The position numbers and the translations under genes were made by a program. Shown piece by piece: positions 7,637 to 16,369 of a stretch of 64,000 bases of DNA. The notes beneath the pieces were generated by a model. It saw nothing but the letters and a program-made list of their open reading frames with translations. It did not search any database and had not been told where the DNA came from. The stretch covers positions 1 through 64,000 of the forward strand of contig QQVP01000064.1 of assembly GCA_003389215.1 (NCBI GenBank). Direction: 5' to 3'. How positions within the stretch are numbered: position 1 is the stretch's first letter; every line of letters begins with the position of its first letter. The DNA comes from Planctomycetota bacterium (lineage in GTDB: Bacteria > Planctomycetota > Planctomycetia > Pirellulales > UBA7805).

Positions 7637-9436
7637 CTACCGCATCACGTCGGCGAAGGCCTGCTGCAGGCACTGCAGCGCCTCGGTACCTCGCGCGCCG
7701 TCGACGATCACGTTCACCCGCACCTCGCTGGTGTTGATCATCTCGACGTTGATGCCCGCCTCGGCCAAGGGCCGGAACATGCGAATTGCCACGTCGGCGT
7801 GGGTCCGCAGGCCGATGCCGGAGACGGACAGCTTGGCCACCTCCGGGCTGCTGGTCACCTTGGCTCCGCCGATCGACGCGGCCACTTCTTCCGTCCGGGC
7901 CAGGGCCGCTTCGAGCTGCCCTCGCGGCACCGTGAAGCTCATCGCCGCCCGACCGCCGGCCCCGTCGCCTTGCACAATCATGTCGACGAAGATCTCGCCC
8001 GCGGCAATCTCTTCGAACACCGTCGCCGCAATGCCCGGCTTGTCGTCAACCTCGCTGATCGTAATGCGGGCTTGCGACTCGTCGAGCAACACCTCCTCGA
8101 TTCTCAGGTCCTCCATGCCGGCCAGGTGCTCGACCACCGCCACCGCATCGGCGTCGCTCGGCTCGGCGTCGCTTGGCTCGGCGGGGCTCGGCGGGGCGAG
8201 ACGAAACGGCCTGGCATCGGCCGGCGGCCGCTGGAGTTCGAACACGTCGTGCACCGCCTGAAGTGCCTCGAGCGCCCGCGACTCTTCGACCAACACCGAA
8301 ATCTTGATCTCGCTGGTGGTGATCATCCGCAGATTGATGCCCGCGTCGGCCAGGGCGCGAAACATCCGCATGGCCACGCCCGACTGCCGGGCCATGCCGA
8401 GACCGACGACCGAGACCTTGGCGACGTCTTCGGCGATCGTGTAGCGCTCAGCCCCAATCTGCTCGACCACCGCGGCCACCGCGGCCTGCGTTGCCGAGAG
8501 ATCGCTTTGCACCACGGTGAAGGAGACCTCGGCCCGTCCCTCGGCACCGACGTTCTGCACGATCATGTCGATGGGGACGTTCGCCTCGGCCATCTTCGTG
8601 AAGATCTGCAGACTCGAACCGGGACGATCGGGCACACCACTGAGCGTCACGCGGGCTTCGTTCTTGGTCAGCGCCGCGCCGGAGACGGGATTCTGCAGCG
8701 ACTCTCCCTCGGGCAGCACCATCGTGCCAGGCTCGCCGGTGGCGCTGCTCCGCACGTGAATCGGCACGCCGAACTTCTTGGCGAACTCGACCGAGCGACT
8801 GTGCAGCACGCCGGCGCCCAGGCTGGCCAGTTCGAGCATCTCGTCATAGCCGGCTTGCCGCGTGCGTCGGGCTGCGGGCAGCTTGCGCGGATCGGTCGTG
8901 TAGACGCCGTCGACGTCGGTATAGATGTCGCACGAGGCGGCCCGCAGCACCGCGGCCAGTGCGACGGCCGTCGTGTCGCTGCCGCCGCGGCCGAGCGTGG
9001 TGATGTTGAAGTCTTCGTCGATGCCCTGGAAGCCGGCGGCGATGACGATGTTCCCCTCGTCGAGCAGGGTCTGCATCCGCTCGGTGGAGATCGACTGAAT
9101 GCGGGCCTTGGTGTGCGAGCTGTCGGTGCGAATGCCGATCTGGGCCCCGGTCAGGCTGACCGCCTTGCGGCCGAGGGCGTCGATGGCCATCGCCATCAAA
9201 GCAACGCTCACCTGCTCGCCGGTGGAGAGCAGCATGTCCATCTCGCGTGCCGGGGGACGCTCGCTCAGTTGCCCGGCCAGGTCGACCAACATGTCGGTGT
9301 TCTTGCCCATCGCGCTCACCACCATGACGACCTGGTTGCCTTCGTCCTGCGCGGCAATTGCCTTGCGGGCCGCGGCCATGATCTTCTCGGCGTCGGCCAC
9401 GCTGGTGCCGCCAAATTTCTGCACGATGATGGGCAT
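7637..9436 (-). CDS. lysC: Aspartokinase with four ACT domains
   Basis: Phosphorylates aspartate, the first step to lysine, threonine and methionine. The kinase domain (about 1-255) has KFGGTSV at the N-terminus, GRGGSDTTA (149-157) and YTDVDGVYTTDP (172-183). It is followed by two ACT pairs: ACT1-2 about 262-405 (GVPDRPGSS) and ACT3-4 about 455-599 (EVDDKPGIA). A Pro/Ala/Ser/Asp linker with AEPSD repeats (about 405-435) joins them. Ordinary bacterial enzymes end after the first pair at about 400-450 residues. ACT pairs bind lysine or threonine for feedback control, so this enzyme may sense two signals. Start uncertain: ATG at 9436 matches family alignments, ATG at 9445 is also possible. The sulfotransferase-like gene follows after 56 bp. 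Confidence 0.93.
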   Translation of the reverse strand: MPIIVQKFGGTSVADAEKIMAAARKAIAAQDEGNQVVMVVSAMGKNTDMLVDLAGQLSERPPAREMDMLLSTGEQVSVALMAMAIDALGRKAVSLTGAQIGIRTDSSHTKARIQSISTERMQTLLDEGNIVIAAGFQGIDEDFNITTLGRGGSDTTAVALAAVLRAASCDIYTDVDGVYTTDPRKLPAARRTRQAGYDEMLELASLGAGVLHSRSVEFAKKFGVPIHVRSSATGEPGTMVLPEGESLQNPVSGAALTKNEARVTLSGVPDRPGSSLQIFTKMAEANVPIDMIVQNVGAEGRAEVSFTVVQSDLSATQAAVAAVVEQIGAERYTIAEDVAKVSVVGLGMARQSGVAMRMFRALADAGINLRMITTSEIKISVLVEESRALEALQAVHDVFELQRPPADARPFRLAPPSPAEPSDAEPSDADAVAVVEHLAGMEDLRIEEVLLDESQARITISEVDDKPGIAATVFEEIAAGEIFVDMIVQGDGAGGRAAMSFTVPRGQLEAALARTEEVAASIGGAKVTSSPEVAKLSVSGIGLRTHADVAIRMFRPLAEAGINVEMINTSEVRVNVIVDGARGTEALQCLQQAFADVMR

Positions 9437-9577
9437 GGGAGGCATCGTTGCTGGCAAGAAGAAGCGCGGGGTTGAGCGGCCGCGGCTTTCTCTGTTGAGC
9501 GGCCGCGGGTTTCTCTGTTGCGTGGTCGAGGGTTGTGGGTGGGGCTGCGGCGGGCGTCCGCGTGTCGTGGCGGCTCG

Positions 9578-10783
9578 CTAGGACAGACCGAGGAAGTAGC
9601 GCATCAGTTTCCAGCCTTCGGGAAAGCTGAGCGACGACGCGCCGGCCGTGACTTCGTCGTAGCTGGTGAATTCGTCGGCGGTCACGTCGCTGCCGGCAAT
9701 CGTCAGCGGCACCGCGCCGTGGCTGTGGGTCTTGGTCCGCAGCGGCGTGGGATGGTCGGGGGTGATCAGGATGCGGTAATCGCCCTGGCTCTTTAGCGCC
9801 TCATGCAGCGGAGCCACGATGTGCCGGTCGATTTCGGCGAGGGCCTGGATCTTCGCTTCGGCGTCGCCTTCGTGCGAGGCTTCGTCGGTCGCCTCGACAT
9901 GCACGCAAATGATGTCGGTCTTCGGCAGGGCGTCGACCGCATAGCGACCCTTGGCGGCGTAGTCGGTGTCGGTGTAGCCGGTCGCTCCCGGCACCTCGAT
10001 CCGCTCCCAGCCGAGCAAAGCGGCGATGCCTCGCAGCAGGTCGACCGCGGTGATCATCATGCCCCGCTTGTCGTATACCTCGGCAAACGGCGCAAGCGCC
10101 GGCGAGCGGCCCTGGCCCCACAGCCAGACGTTGGTCGCCGGCAACTTGCCCGCCGCGATGCGGGCCGCGTTGACCGGGTGGTCGGCGAATACCTTGACGC
10201 TGGCGTTCATGTGCTGGATCAAGAGGTCGCTACCCGGTCCGCGGGGATAGTCGTCGAGCACCGGCGAATCGGTCAGGTCGTGCGGCGGCGCGGTACGCGT
10301 ATCGTTGCTGAAGGGCGAAGGTCGACCCGCGCCGCGGTAGAGCAGCAGATTGCGATAGCTGACGCCCGGCACATACTGAAAGGCCTCGTCCTCGACCACG
10401 TCTTGCAGATCGCCGAGCAGCTGACGGGCTTCATCGGTCGAAATGTGATCGGCCGTGAAGTCGCGCATCTCCTGGTTCTCGATCGTCACCAGGTTGCAGC
10501 GAATCGCCCAATCGTCGGCAGCCAGTTCGATTCCCTGCGCGGCGGCCTCCAGCGGCGCGCGGCCCGTGAAGTTGGCCACGGGGTCGTAACCCAGCAGGCT
10601 CATGTTGGCCACGGCCGACCCGGCGGGCAGGTGGTCGGGCACGTGGTTCGCGCGCCCGACGACCCCGGCGGCGGCCACGGCGTCCATCGCAGGGGTTTCG
10701 GCCGCCTGCAGCGGTGTCTTGCCGCCGAAGGCTTCTTGCGGTTCGTCCGCACACCCGTCGGGGATGATGATCGCGTATTTCAT
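9578..10783 (-). CDS. apgM: ApgM-type phosphotransferase, likely homoserine kinase substitute
   Basis: A 401-residue member of the alkaline-phosphatase superfamily, of the cofactor-independent phosphoglycerate mutase ApgM branch. It shows the N-terminal metal aspartate (IIPDGCADEP), the nucleophile region GSAVANMSLLGYDP (about 55-68), EATDEASHEGD and TPDHPTPLRTKTHSHG with further metal ligands. The subfamily that clusters with threonine genes has been proposed to act as homoserine kinase. Here the gene lies between homoserine dehydrogenase and aspartokinase on the same strand, and no GHMP-type thrB is seen nearby. A phosphoglycerate mutase role remains possible. A 17-bp repeat array precedes the ATG. 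Confidence 0.9.
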   Translation of the reverse strand: MKYAIIIPDGCADEPQEAFGGKTPLQAAETPAMDAVAAAGVVGRANHVPDHLPAGSAVANMSLLGYDPVANFTGRAPLEAAAQGIELAADDWAIRCNLVTIENQEMRDFTADHISTDEARQLLGDLQDVVEDEAFQYVPGVSYRNLLLYRGAGRPSPFSNDTRTAPPHDLTDSPVLDDYPRGPGSDLLIQHMNASVKVFADHPVNAARIAAGKLPATNVWLWGQGRSPALAPFAEVYDKRGMMITAVDLLRGIAALLGWERIEVPGATGYTDTDYAAKGRYAVDALPKTDIICVHVEATDEASHEGDAEAKIQALAEIDRHIVAPLHEALKSQGDYRILITPDHPTPLRTKTHSHGAVPLTIAGSDVTADEFTSYDEVTAGASSLSFPEGWKLMRYFLGLS

Positions 10784-10792
10784 GACGGTGTT

Positions 10793-10869
10793 ACTTTCAC
10801 AGCGCTGTTACTTCCACAGCGCTCCTATTTGCACAGCGCTGTTATCGTCACAGCGCTGTTCCCACAGCG
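10793..10869. repeat. Tandem 17-bp repeat array before apgM
   Basis: CACAGCGCT occurs at 10798, 10815, 10832 and 10849, exactly 17 bp apart, with a shorter fifth copy (CACAGCG) at 10863. The rest of the unit (GTTACTTC-like) is less conserved. AGCGCT is itself palindromic. The array fills most of the 102-bp gap between the hom stop and the apgM start on the minus strand. It could be an operator array, a stretch of repeated small hairpins or a neutral tandem expansion. Confidence 0.75.
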
Positions 10870-10885
10870 TAAATCTCGTTGTCGG

Positions 10886-12199
10886 TCAGTCGGCCACTCG
10901 CATCCGAACACTCGTTGAGCGGACCGCGTCAAGTTGGTCGATCGCTGCGGTCGCGCGCTGGGCCGCCCCCTCGGTCGTCTTGTGAGTCATCAGCACGATC
11001 GGCACCGAGTCGCTCCCTTCCTCGCCCGTCTCGTGCTGAATCACCGACGCGATCGAGACGTCGAATCGTCCCAATACGCTGGCGATTTCGGCCAGCACGC
11101 CCGAGTCGTCCTTGACGCTGAAGCGAAAGTAATAGCGACTCTCGACCTGCTGGTGATCGCGCGGTGAAACCCGCGGCGGCCGCTGCGACCAAAGCTCAAG
11201 CGTGCGAAAGGTAATCGCACTGCGCCCGACAACCGTATCGATCAGGTCGGCCACGACCGCCGAAGCGGTCGGCATCTGGCCCGCACCGAGTCCGTGGAAC
11301 CACACCCGCCCCACGGCGTCGCCAACGACGCGCACGGCGTTGTAGGCACCGTGAACTTCGGCCAGCGGCGCGTCGCGACGGACCAACTGCGGCGAGACGT
11401 ACAACTCCAAACCCTCGGACATCAGTTCGGCGACGGCCAGCAGCTTGATGCGGTAGCCCAGCTCTGCGGCAAAGTGAATGTCGAGCGGTTCGATCCGCTC
11501 GACGCCTTCGCGAGGAATTTCGTGCCAGGCGACCCGCGCCCCGAAGGCAAGATGGGCCAAGATCGCCAACTTCTGCGCGGCGTCGCTGCCATCGACGTCG
11601 AGCGTCGGATCGGCCTCGGCGTAGCCGAGTCGCTGAGCTTCGGCGACGGCGGTGGCGTAGTCGGTCTCCTGCTCTTCCATCTCGGTGAGAATGAAGTTGC
11701 AGGTTCCGTTGAGGATGCCGTGCAGCGACTGGATTTCATTCGCCGAAAGGCACTGCGCGATGTTCGTGATAATGGGGATGCCGCCGGCCACCGAGGCCTC
11801 GAAGGCGATCGAGCGACCCAGCTCCCGCGCCCGATCGAACAGTTCCGGCCCGTGCTCGGCCAGCAGGGCCTTGTTCGCGGTGACGACGTCCTTACCGGCC
11901 TCGAGCAGCTCGAGCATGATCGAGCGGGCCGGCTCCAAGCCGCCCACCAGCTGCACGACCGTCCGGATGCTCTCGTCGCCGGTGACGCTGGCCAGATCGT
12001 CGGTGAGCACGCCGTCGGCAAGCTTCACCTCGCGCGGACGCGCCACATCGCGCACCACCGCCCGCGTCAGCCGCAGCGGGCGACCGGCATGGCGCGCCAG
12101 TCGATCGGCCTGCTCGGTCAACAGACGGGCCACACCGGCACCGACCGTGCCAACTCCGACGAGAGCGACGTTGCTCGGCGTAGTATCACTTAACTGCAT
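10886..12199 (-). CDS. hom: Homoserine dehydrogenase
   Basis: Reduces aspartate semialdehyde to homoserine with NAD(P)H. The 437-residue protein has the Rossmann motif VALVGVGTVGAGVA at the N-terminus, the ANKALL segment, and NGTCNFILTEM with LGYAEADPTLDVDGSDAAQK in the catalytic region. It ends with an ACT domain (about 345-430, VKDDSGVLAEIASVLG) that usually gives threonine feedback. The ATG at 12199 places the nucleotide-binding strand at the very N-terminus; an alternative ATG lies at 12217. It is the first gene of the run hom-apgM-lysC. Two 17-bp direct repeats lie just upstream. Confidence 0.94.
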   Translation of the reverse strand: MQLSDTTPSNVALVGVGTVGAGVARLLTEQADRLARHAGRPLRLTRAVVRDVARPREVKLADGVLTDDLASVTGDESIRTVVQLVGGLEPARSIMLELLEAGKDVVTANKALLAEHGPELFDRARELGRSIAFEASVAGGIPIITNIAQCLSANEIQSLHGILNGTCNFILTEMEEQETDYATAVAEAQRLGYAEADPTLDVDGSDAAQKLAILAHLAFGARVAWHEIPREGVERIEPLDIHFAAELGYRIKLLAVAELMSEGLELYVSPQLVRRDAPLAEVHGAYNAVRVVGDAVGRVWFHGLGAGQMPTASAVVADLIDTVVGRSAITFRTLELWSQRPPRVSPRDHQQVESRYYFRFSVKDDSGVLAEIASVLGRFDVSIASVIQHETGEEGSDSVPIVLMTHKTTEGAAQRATAAIDQLDAVRSTSVRMRVAD

Positions 12200-12508
12200 G
12201 CTACCACTCGACGGCATGACGAGGTTCACGTCTAAGCGGGGCCTACGTCTACGCGGGGTCCCCAGGCGGCCTGCGACGGTCGCGACCGAATCTGACATCG
12301 TAGGTCTGCGTGGCGGGACTCGTCAACCGTTACACCGCTCGCTAAGCTTGGTTGCAACGCCCGTAGGGTCGCAGCTTTGCGCTCTCCATTTACCGCTCTC
12401 GATTTGCCAAGGAGGCCGTGTCCTGCCGTCGTGTTGCCTGCGACCTCAATCTCGTCGCCGGTTTCACCCGCGACTCGCCATTCACCAATCCTCCCCAGCC
12501 GTCATGCC
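12200..12508. other. Divergent intergenic region between hom and the M42 peptidase gene
   Basis: A 309-bp region that must carry the promoters for both directions. Apart from the 17-bp direct repeats near hom, no clear -35/-10 pair was recognised. The frame open upstream of the peptidase start is read-through only. Confidence 0.5.
12228..12261. repeat. Two 17-bp direct repeats upstream of hom
   Basis: ACGTCTAAGCGGGGCCT (12228-12244) is followed at once by ACGTCTACGCGGGGTCC (12245-12261), with 14 of 17 bases identical. The pair lies about 30-60 bp upstream of the hom start codon, where a regulator could bind. The sequence differs from the 17-bp array inside the operon. Confidence 0.5.
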
Positions 12509-13567
12509 ATGAACGATCAAGCCCACAAGTTCTTCAAGGATCTGCTCGAAACCCCCAGTCCCTCCGGCTACGAAAAGCCGGTTCAGGACGTCGTGCGGGC
12601 CTATGCCGGCGAGTTTGCCGACGAAGTGCGAACCGATACGCACGGCAATGTGATGGCGATCAAGAATGCCGACGCGCGGCCCCGGCTGATGTTCGCCGGC
12701 CATTGTGACCAGATCGGCCTGATCGTCCAGCACATCGACGACGACGGCTATCTCTATTTGCAGCCGATCGGCGGTTGGGATCCGTTGCAGCTGATCGGCC
12801 AGCGACTGACCGCCTGGACCAGCGACGGCCCGGTGCACGGCGTGATTGCCCGTAAGCCGATTCATCTGCTGTCCGATGAGGAACGCAAGCAGGTGCCCAA
12901 AATGAAGGATCTGTGGCTCGACATCGGAGCGAAGGACAAGGAAGAAGCAAGCGGCCTGGTCCGCGTCGGCGATCCGGTGACGTTGCAGCTCGGCTATCAG
13001 GAACTGCGCAACCAGCGGGCCAACTCACCCGGCATGGACGACAAGACCGGTTTGTGGGTCGTCATCGAGGCCCTGCGTCGCGCGGCCGCCGAGGGACTCA
13101 ATTGTGGTGTCTATGCCGTCTCGACCGTGCAGGAGGAGATCGGACTGCGGGGAGCCCGCACCAGCGCCTACGGAATCGACCCCGAGGTCGGCATCGCGGT
13201 GGACGTCACGCACGCCACCGACTGCCCCACGATCGACAAAAAGGCCGAAGGCGACATCAAGCTGAGCGGCGGTCCGGTGATCTATCGCGGACCGAACAAC
13301 AACCCGGTGGTCGTCGACCGATTGATCGAAGTCGCCGAAAAGAGGGAGATTCCCTACCAGCTCGGCGCCATCGGGCGGGCCACGCCCACCGACGCCAACT
13401 CGCTACAGGTCACCCGGGCGGGCGTCGCGACGTCGTTGGTGAGCATTCCGAACCGCTACATGCACAGCGGCGTCGAGACGATCTCGCTGGAGGACATCGA
13501 TCGGGCGGCCGACCTCTTGGCCGGCTTCGCCTTGAGTCTCTCGGAGAGCGACGACTTTCGGCCGTAG
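12509..13567 (+). CDS. M42-family metallo-aminopeptidase
   Basis: A dinuclear zinc or cobalt aminopeptidase of 352 residues, probably cytosolic and probably a TET-type oligomer. Visible family features are the N-terminal LLETPSPSGYE, the first metal histidine in FAGHCDQIGLIV (about 66-77), the bridging aspartate in MDDKTG (about 179-184), the catalytic Glu pair in TVQEEIGLRG (about 211-220), VDVTHATD, and the last metal histidine in NRYMHSG near the C-terminus. The ATG at 12509 is where homology starts. It has no operon partner: hom is divergent and groEL1 is 600 bp away. Confidence 0.9.
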   Translation: MNDQAHKFFKDLLETPSPSGYEKPVQDVVRAYAGEFADEVRTDTHGNVMAIKNADARPRLMFAGHCDQIGLIVQHIDDDGYLYLQPIGGWDPLQLIGQRLTAWTSDGPVHGVIARKPIHLLSDEERKQVPKMKDLWLDIGAKDKEEASGLVRVGDPVTLQLGYQELRNQRANSPGMDDKTGLWVVIEALRRAAAEGLNCGVYAVSTVQEEIGLRGARTSAYGIDPEVGIAVDVTHATDCPTIDKKAEGDIKLSGGPVIYRGPNNNPVVVDRLIEVAEKREIPYQLGAIGRATPTDANSLQVTRAGVATSLVSIPNRYMHSGVETISLEDIDRAADLLAGFALSLSESDDFRP

Positions 13568-13619
13568 CTGGTGCGGCGAGCGGCGCTTTTCGGTCGTAGC
13601 TGCTGTGGTATCCGGAGTG

Positions 13620-13638
13620 GCACTGGCTCCGCCAGTGC
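13620..13638. repeat. Perfect 8-bp hairpin (terminator or REP-like)
   Basis: GCACTGGC-TCC-GCCAGTGC, 53 bp after the peptidase stop. There is no U-tract, so it may be a weak terminator. From memory, the CACTGGC/GCCAGTG palindrome is a common dispersed intergenic motif in planctomycete genomes; that was not checked. Confidence 0.5.
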
Positions 13639-13873
13639 TTCCTACGGGAGGGGGAAAGCGCCCGCTGAGCCATGAACGCCGGTGGTGCCGCGGCTCGGCA
13701 GGCTTCGGTCGTGAGCTCAGCCGAACGGAGCCTCACCCTCCCGATTCTTGTGGACGCGGGTGCCAAAATGGCAGGGTGGCGGGCGATCCGGATCCTCCTG
13801 TCTTGGTGTCTGGGCCTACCGGCGATTCTCGCAAGATATATCGCTGTAACGTCTTAGGGCGTTTCCAGCCAGC

Positions 13874-13890
13874 TTGGCACGGTGCTTGCC
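13874..13890 (+). promoter_or_regulatory. Sigma-54 (RpoN) promoter candidate for groEL1
   Basis: TTGGCACGGTGCTTGCC matches the sigma-54 consensus TTGGCACG-N4-TTGC at every conserved base, with GG (13876-13877) and GC (13888-13889) exactly 12 bp apart. Transcription would start near 13900, giving a leader of about 270 nt before groEL1. A sigma-54 promoter would need an enhancer-binding activator; no such gene is in the window. Confidence 0.65.
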
Positions 13891-14171
13891 TTTAGTGCCG
13901 CGAAGCTGTTTCCGCGCCTGCCAAAACGGCCGCGGTCGGCGTACGGGCCGAGTTGGCTGCCGGCGTTTCTGGCGACCGCTCGCGGAAGCCGCCGCCACCA
14001 ACGAAGGGCCGCCCCCGACAAAGGGCCGCAGCCCAACGACCCACCCGCAAACAACCTCTTTCCAACGCAATCTCTTTCCAACGACTATAAGGCCGCCCCG
14101 ATCGGGCTGGGCCATCTCTCGAATCAACTCGAACCAAGACGTTTCACACTGCCTCTAGGAGGATCTCGATC

Positions 14172-15902
14172 GTGGCAAAGCAGATGGTATTCGAAGACGA
14201 AGCACGGCAGCCGTTGGCAGCCGGCGTGAGCAAACTGGCCAAGGCAGTTGCCACCACGCTCGGCCCCCGCGGTCGCAACGCGGTGCTCGACAAAGGCTGG
14301 GGCTCTCCCAAGGTGACCAAGGACGGCGTCACGGTGGCCGAGGACATCGAACTCGACGATCCGTTCGAGAACCTGGCCGTGCAGCTGGTCAAAGAGGCTG
14401 CCACGAAGACTAACGACGTGGCTGGCGACGGCACGACGACCGCCACCGTGTTGGCCGAAGCGATTTACCTCGAAGGCCTCAAGATGATTGCCGCCGGCGG
14501 CGATCCGATGGCCCTTTCGCGCGGCATCGGACGGGCCAGCGCGGCGATCGACGCGGCCCTGCAGAAGATGGCCACGATGATCGACGCCAAGAGCAAGAAG
14601 GAAATCACCCAGATCGCCACCATTGCCGGCAACAACGATTCGTCGATCGGAAGCGTGCTGGCCGATGCCTTCCTGAAGGTCGGCAAGGATGGCGTGATCA
14701 CGGTCGAAGAGGGACGCGGTGCCGAGACGACCGTTGAGGTGGTCGAGGGCATGCAGTTCGATCGCGGTTTTCTCTCGCCGCACTTCGTCACCAATGTCGA
14801 CGAGCAACTCGTCGAGTTGGAAAACTGCCTTGTGCTGATTCACGAGGAGAAGATCACCAACGTCAAAAAGCTCGTGCCGTTGCTGGAAGAGGTCAGCAAG
14901 GCTGGTAAGCCACTGCTGATCATCGCCGAGGACGTCGAGGGCGAGGCCCTGGCGACCCTGGTGGTCAACAAGATGCGCGGCATCCTGAATGTCGCGGCGG
15001 TGAAGGCGCCCGGCTATGGCGATCGCCGCAAGGCGATGCTGGGCGACCTGGCAACGCTGACCGGCGGGACCGCCATCTTCAAGGATCTCGGCATTAGTCT
15101 CGACGCCGTGAAACTCTCCGATTTGGGCAAGGCCAAGAAGATCATCATTTCCTCGGGCGACACGACGCTCGTCGGGGGCGGCGGCAAGAAGGCCGATATC
15201 GAGGGTCGTGCCGAGCAGATTCGCCGCGAGATCGACGTGACCGATAGCGATTACGATCGCGAGAAGCTGCAGGAACGCCTGGCCAAGCTGGCCGGCGGCG
15301 TGGCCCAGATCAACTGCGGTGCCGCGACCGAAACGGAAATGAAGGAGCGCAAGGCCCTGATCGAAGACGCCAAGAACGCGACCGCGGCCGCCCTGGAAGA
15401 AGGCATCGTGCCGGGCGGCGGCGTGGCTCTGATTCGCGCCGAGAAGGCCCTCGACAAGGTCGAAGCGACCGGCGACGAGGAGTTCGGCGTGCAGATCGTT
15501 CGCAAGGTGCTCGACTATCCGCTGCGTCGCATTGCCGAAAACGCCGGCACCGACGGTGCGGTGGTCGTCAATCGCGTTCGCCAATTGAAGAACAAGAACG
15601 AAGGCTACAACGCCGACAACGACAGCTACTGCGACTTGGTCGAGGCGGGCGTTATCGATCCGGCCAAGGTCGTGCGAACCGCACTGCAGAACGCGGCCAG
15701 CGTGGCGGCTTTGCTGCTGACCACTTCGTCGCTGGTCACCGACATCCCCGAGCCGGAAGAGGAAGGTGGCGATCACGATCATCACCACCACGACCATGGC
15801 ATGGGCGGCATGGGCGGCATGGGCGGCGGCATGCCTGGTATGGGCGGTATGGGTGGCATGGGTGGCATGGGTGGCATGGGTGGCATGCCCGGCATGATGT
15901 AA
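14172..15902 (+). CDS. groEL: Chaperonin GroEL, paralogue 1 with long Gly-Met tail
   Basis: 60-kDa chaperonin subunit, 576 residues; 14 copies form the double ring that folds proteins with GroES and ATP. All core motifs are present: [25 protein letters not shown] (about 83-95), the apical [15 protein letters not shown] segment, [14 protein letters not shown] and [11 protein letters not shown]. The start is GTG at 14172 with AGGAGG upstream. The C-terminal tail is unusual: a His/Asp-rich block ([10 protein letters not shown]) and then about 35 residues of repeated GGM/GGMP, much longer than the usual tail. Compared with the second GroEL downstream it has several non-standard residues (DKGWGSPKV instead of AKSFGGPTV). 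It is the first gene of groEL1-groES-groEL2. Confidence 0.96.
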   Translation: MAKQMVFEDEARQPLAAGVSKLAKAVATTLGPRGRNAVLDKGWGSPKVTKDGVTVAEDIELDDPFENLAVQLVKEAATKTNDVAGDGTTTATVLAEAIYLEGLKMIAAGGDPMALSRGIGRASAAIDAALQKMATMIDAKSKKEITQIATIAGNNDSSIGSVLADAFLKVGKDGVITVEEGRGAETTVEVVEGMQFDRGFLSPHFVTNVDEQLVELENCLVLIHEEKITNVKKLVPLLEEVSKAGKPLLIIAEDVEGEALATLVVNKMRGILNVAAVKAPGYGDRRKAMLGDLATLTGGTAIFKDLGISLDAVKLSDLGKAKKIIISSGDTTLVGGGGKKADIEGRAEQIRREIDVTDSDYDREKLQERLAKLAGGVAQINCGAATETEMKERKALIEDAKNATAAALEEGIVPGGGVALIRAEKALDKVEATGDEEFGVQIVRKVLDYPLRRIAENAGTDGAVVVNRVRQLKNKNEGYNADNDSYCDLVEAGVIDPAKVVRTALQNAASVAALLLTTSSLVTDIPEPEEEGGDHDHHHHDHGMGGMGGMGGGMPGMGGMGGMGGMGGMGGMPGMM

Positions 15903-15981
15903 GCCGGCGTTGCCAAGCCTGCGAACCGTACCCCCTTCACCACGAACAGAATCGCGAATCACGCAAAGGAGTTGGAACATC

Positions 15982-16281
15982 ATGGCGAACGAAAAACTGC
16001 GACCCCTGGACGATCGAGTCGTTGTCGAGCCGGTCGAGGCGGAAGAGACCACTGCCGGCGGCATCGTGCTGCCCGATTCGGCCAAGGAGAAGCCGCAGCT
16101 CGGCACGGTCGTGGCGGTCGGTCCCGGTCGGCTGTTGGACAACGGCAACCGCGGCGAGTTGTCGGTGGCCCTTGGCGATCAGGTTTACTTCGGCAAGTAC
16201 GGCGGCGTCGAGCAGGAGCTCAACGGTCGCGACGTCAAGATTCTCCGCGAGAGCGACATCCTGGCCAAAGTCGTCAGCTAA
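15982..16281 (+). CDS. groES: Co-chaperonin GroES
   Basis: 10-kDa lid of the chaperonin, 99 residues. It has the N-terminal [12 protein letters not shown], the mobile loop [19 protein letters not shown] (about 22-40) that contacts GroEL, and [11 protein letters not shown]. The ATG at 15982 has AAGGAG upstream. It lies 79 bp after groEL1 and 88 bp before groEL2, reversing the usual groES-groEL order for the first pair. Confidence 0.96.
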   Translation: MANEKLRPLDDRVVVEPVEAEETTAGGIVLPDSAKEKPQLGTVVAVGPGRLLDNGNRGELSVALGDQVYFGKYGGVEQELNGRDVKILRESDILAKVVS

Positions 16282-16369
16282 ACGTTCCGCCAACTTCGAA
16301 TATCAGACAGAATTCCATCGCGGCTCGCGGCGACGGGCCCCTTTCAAGACAACATAAGGAACCACACAA

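Larger units (their letters stand above)
13568..14171. other. Intergenic region before groEL1
   Basis: About 600 bp without a supported gene. It holds a perfect GC hairpin just after the peptidase gene, an exact sigma-54 promoter at 13874-13890, and two copies of CTCTTTCCAACG (14056 and 14072) shortly before groEL1. No CIRCE inverted repeat (the HrcA site) was found. Confidence 0.6.

Noticed and set aside
7568..9475. Very long plus-strand frame opposite aspartokinase
   Set aside because: His/Arg/Asp-rich shadow of the real minus-strand gene.
14124..16148. 674-codon minus-strand frame opposite groEL1
   Set aside because: Shadow of the chaperonin gene; the [13 protein letters not shown] repeat is the reverse of the Gly-Met tail.
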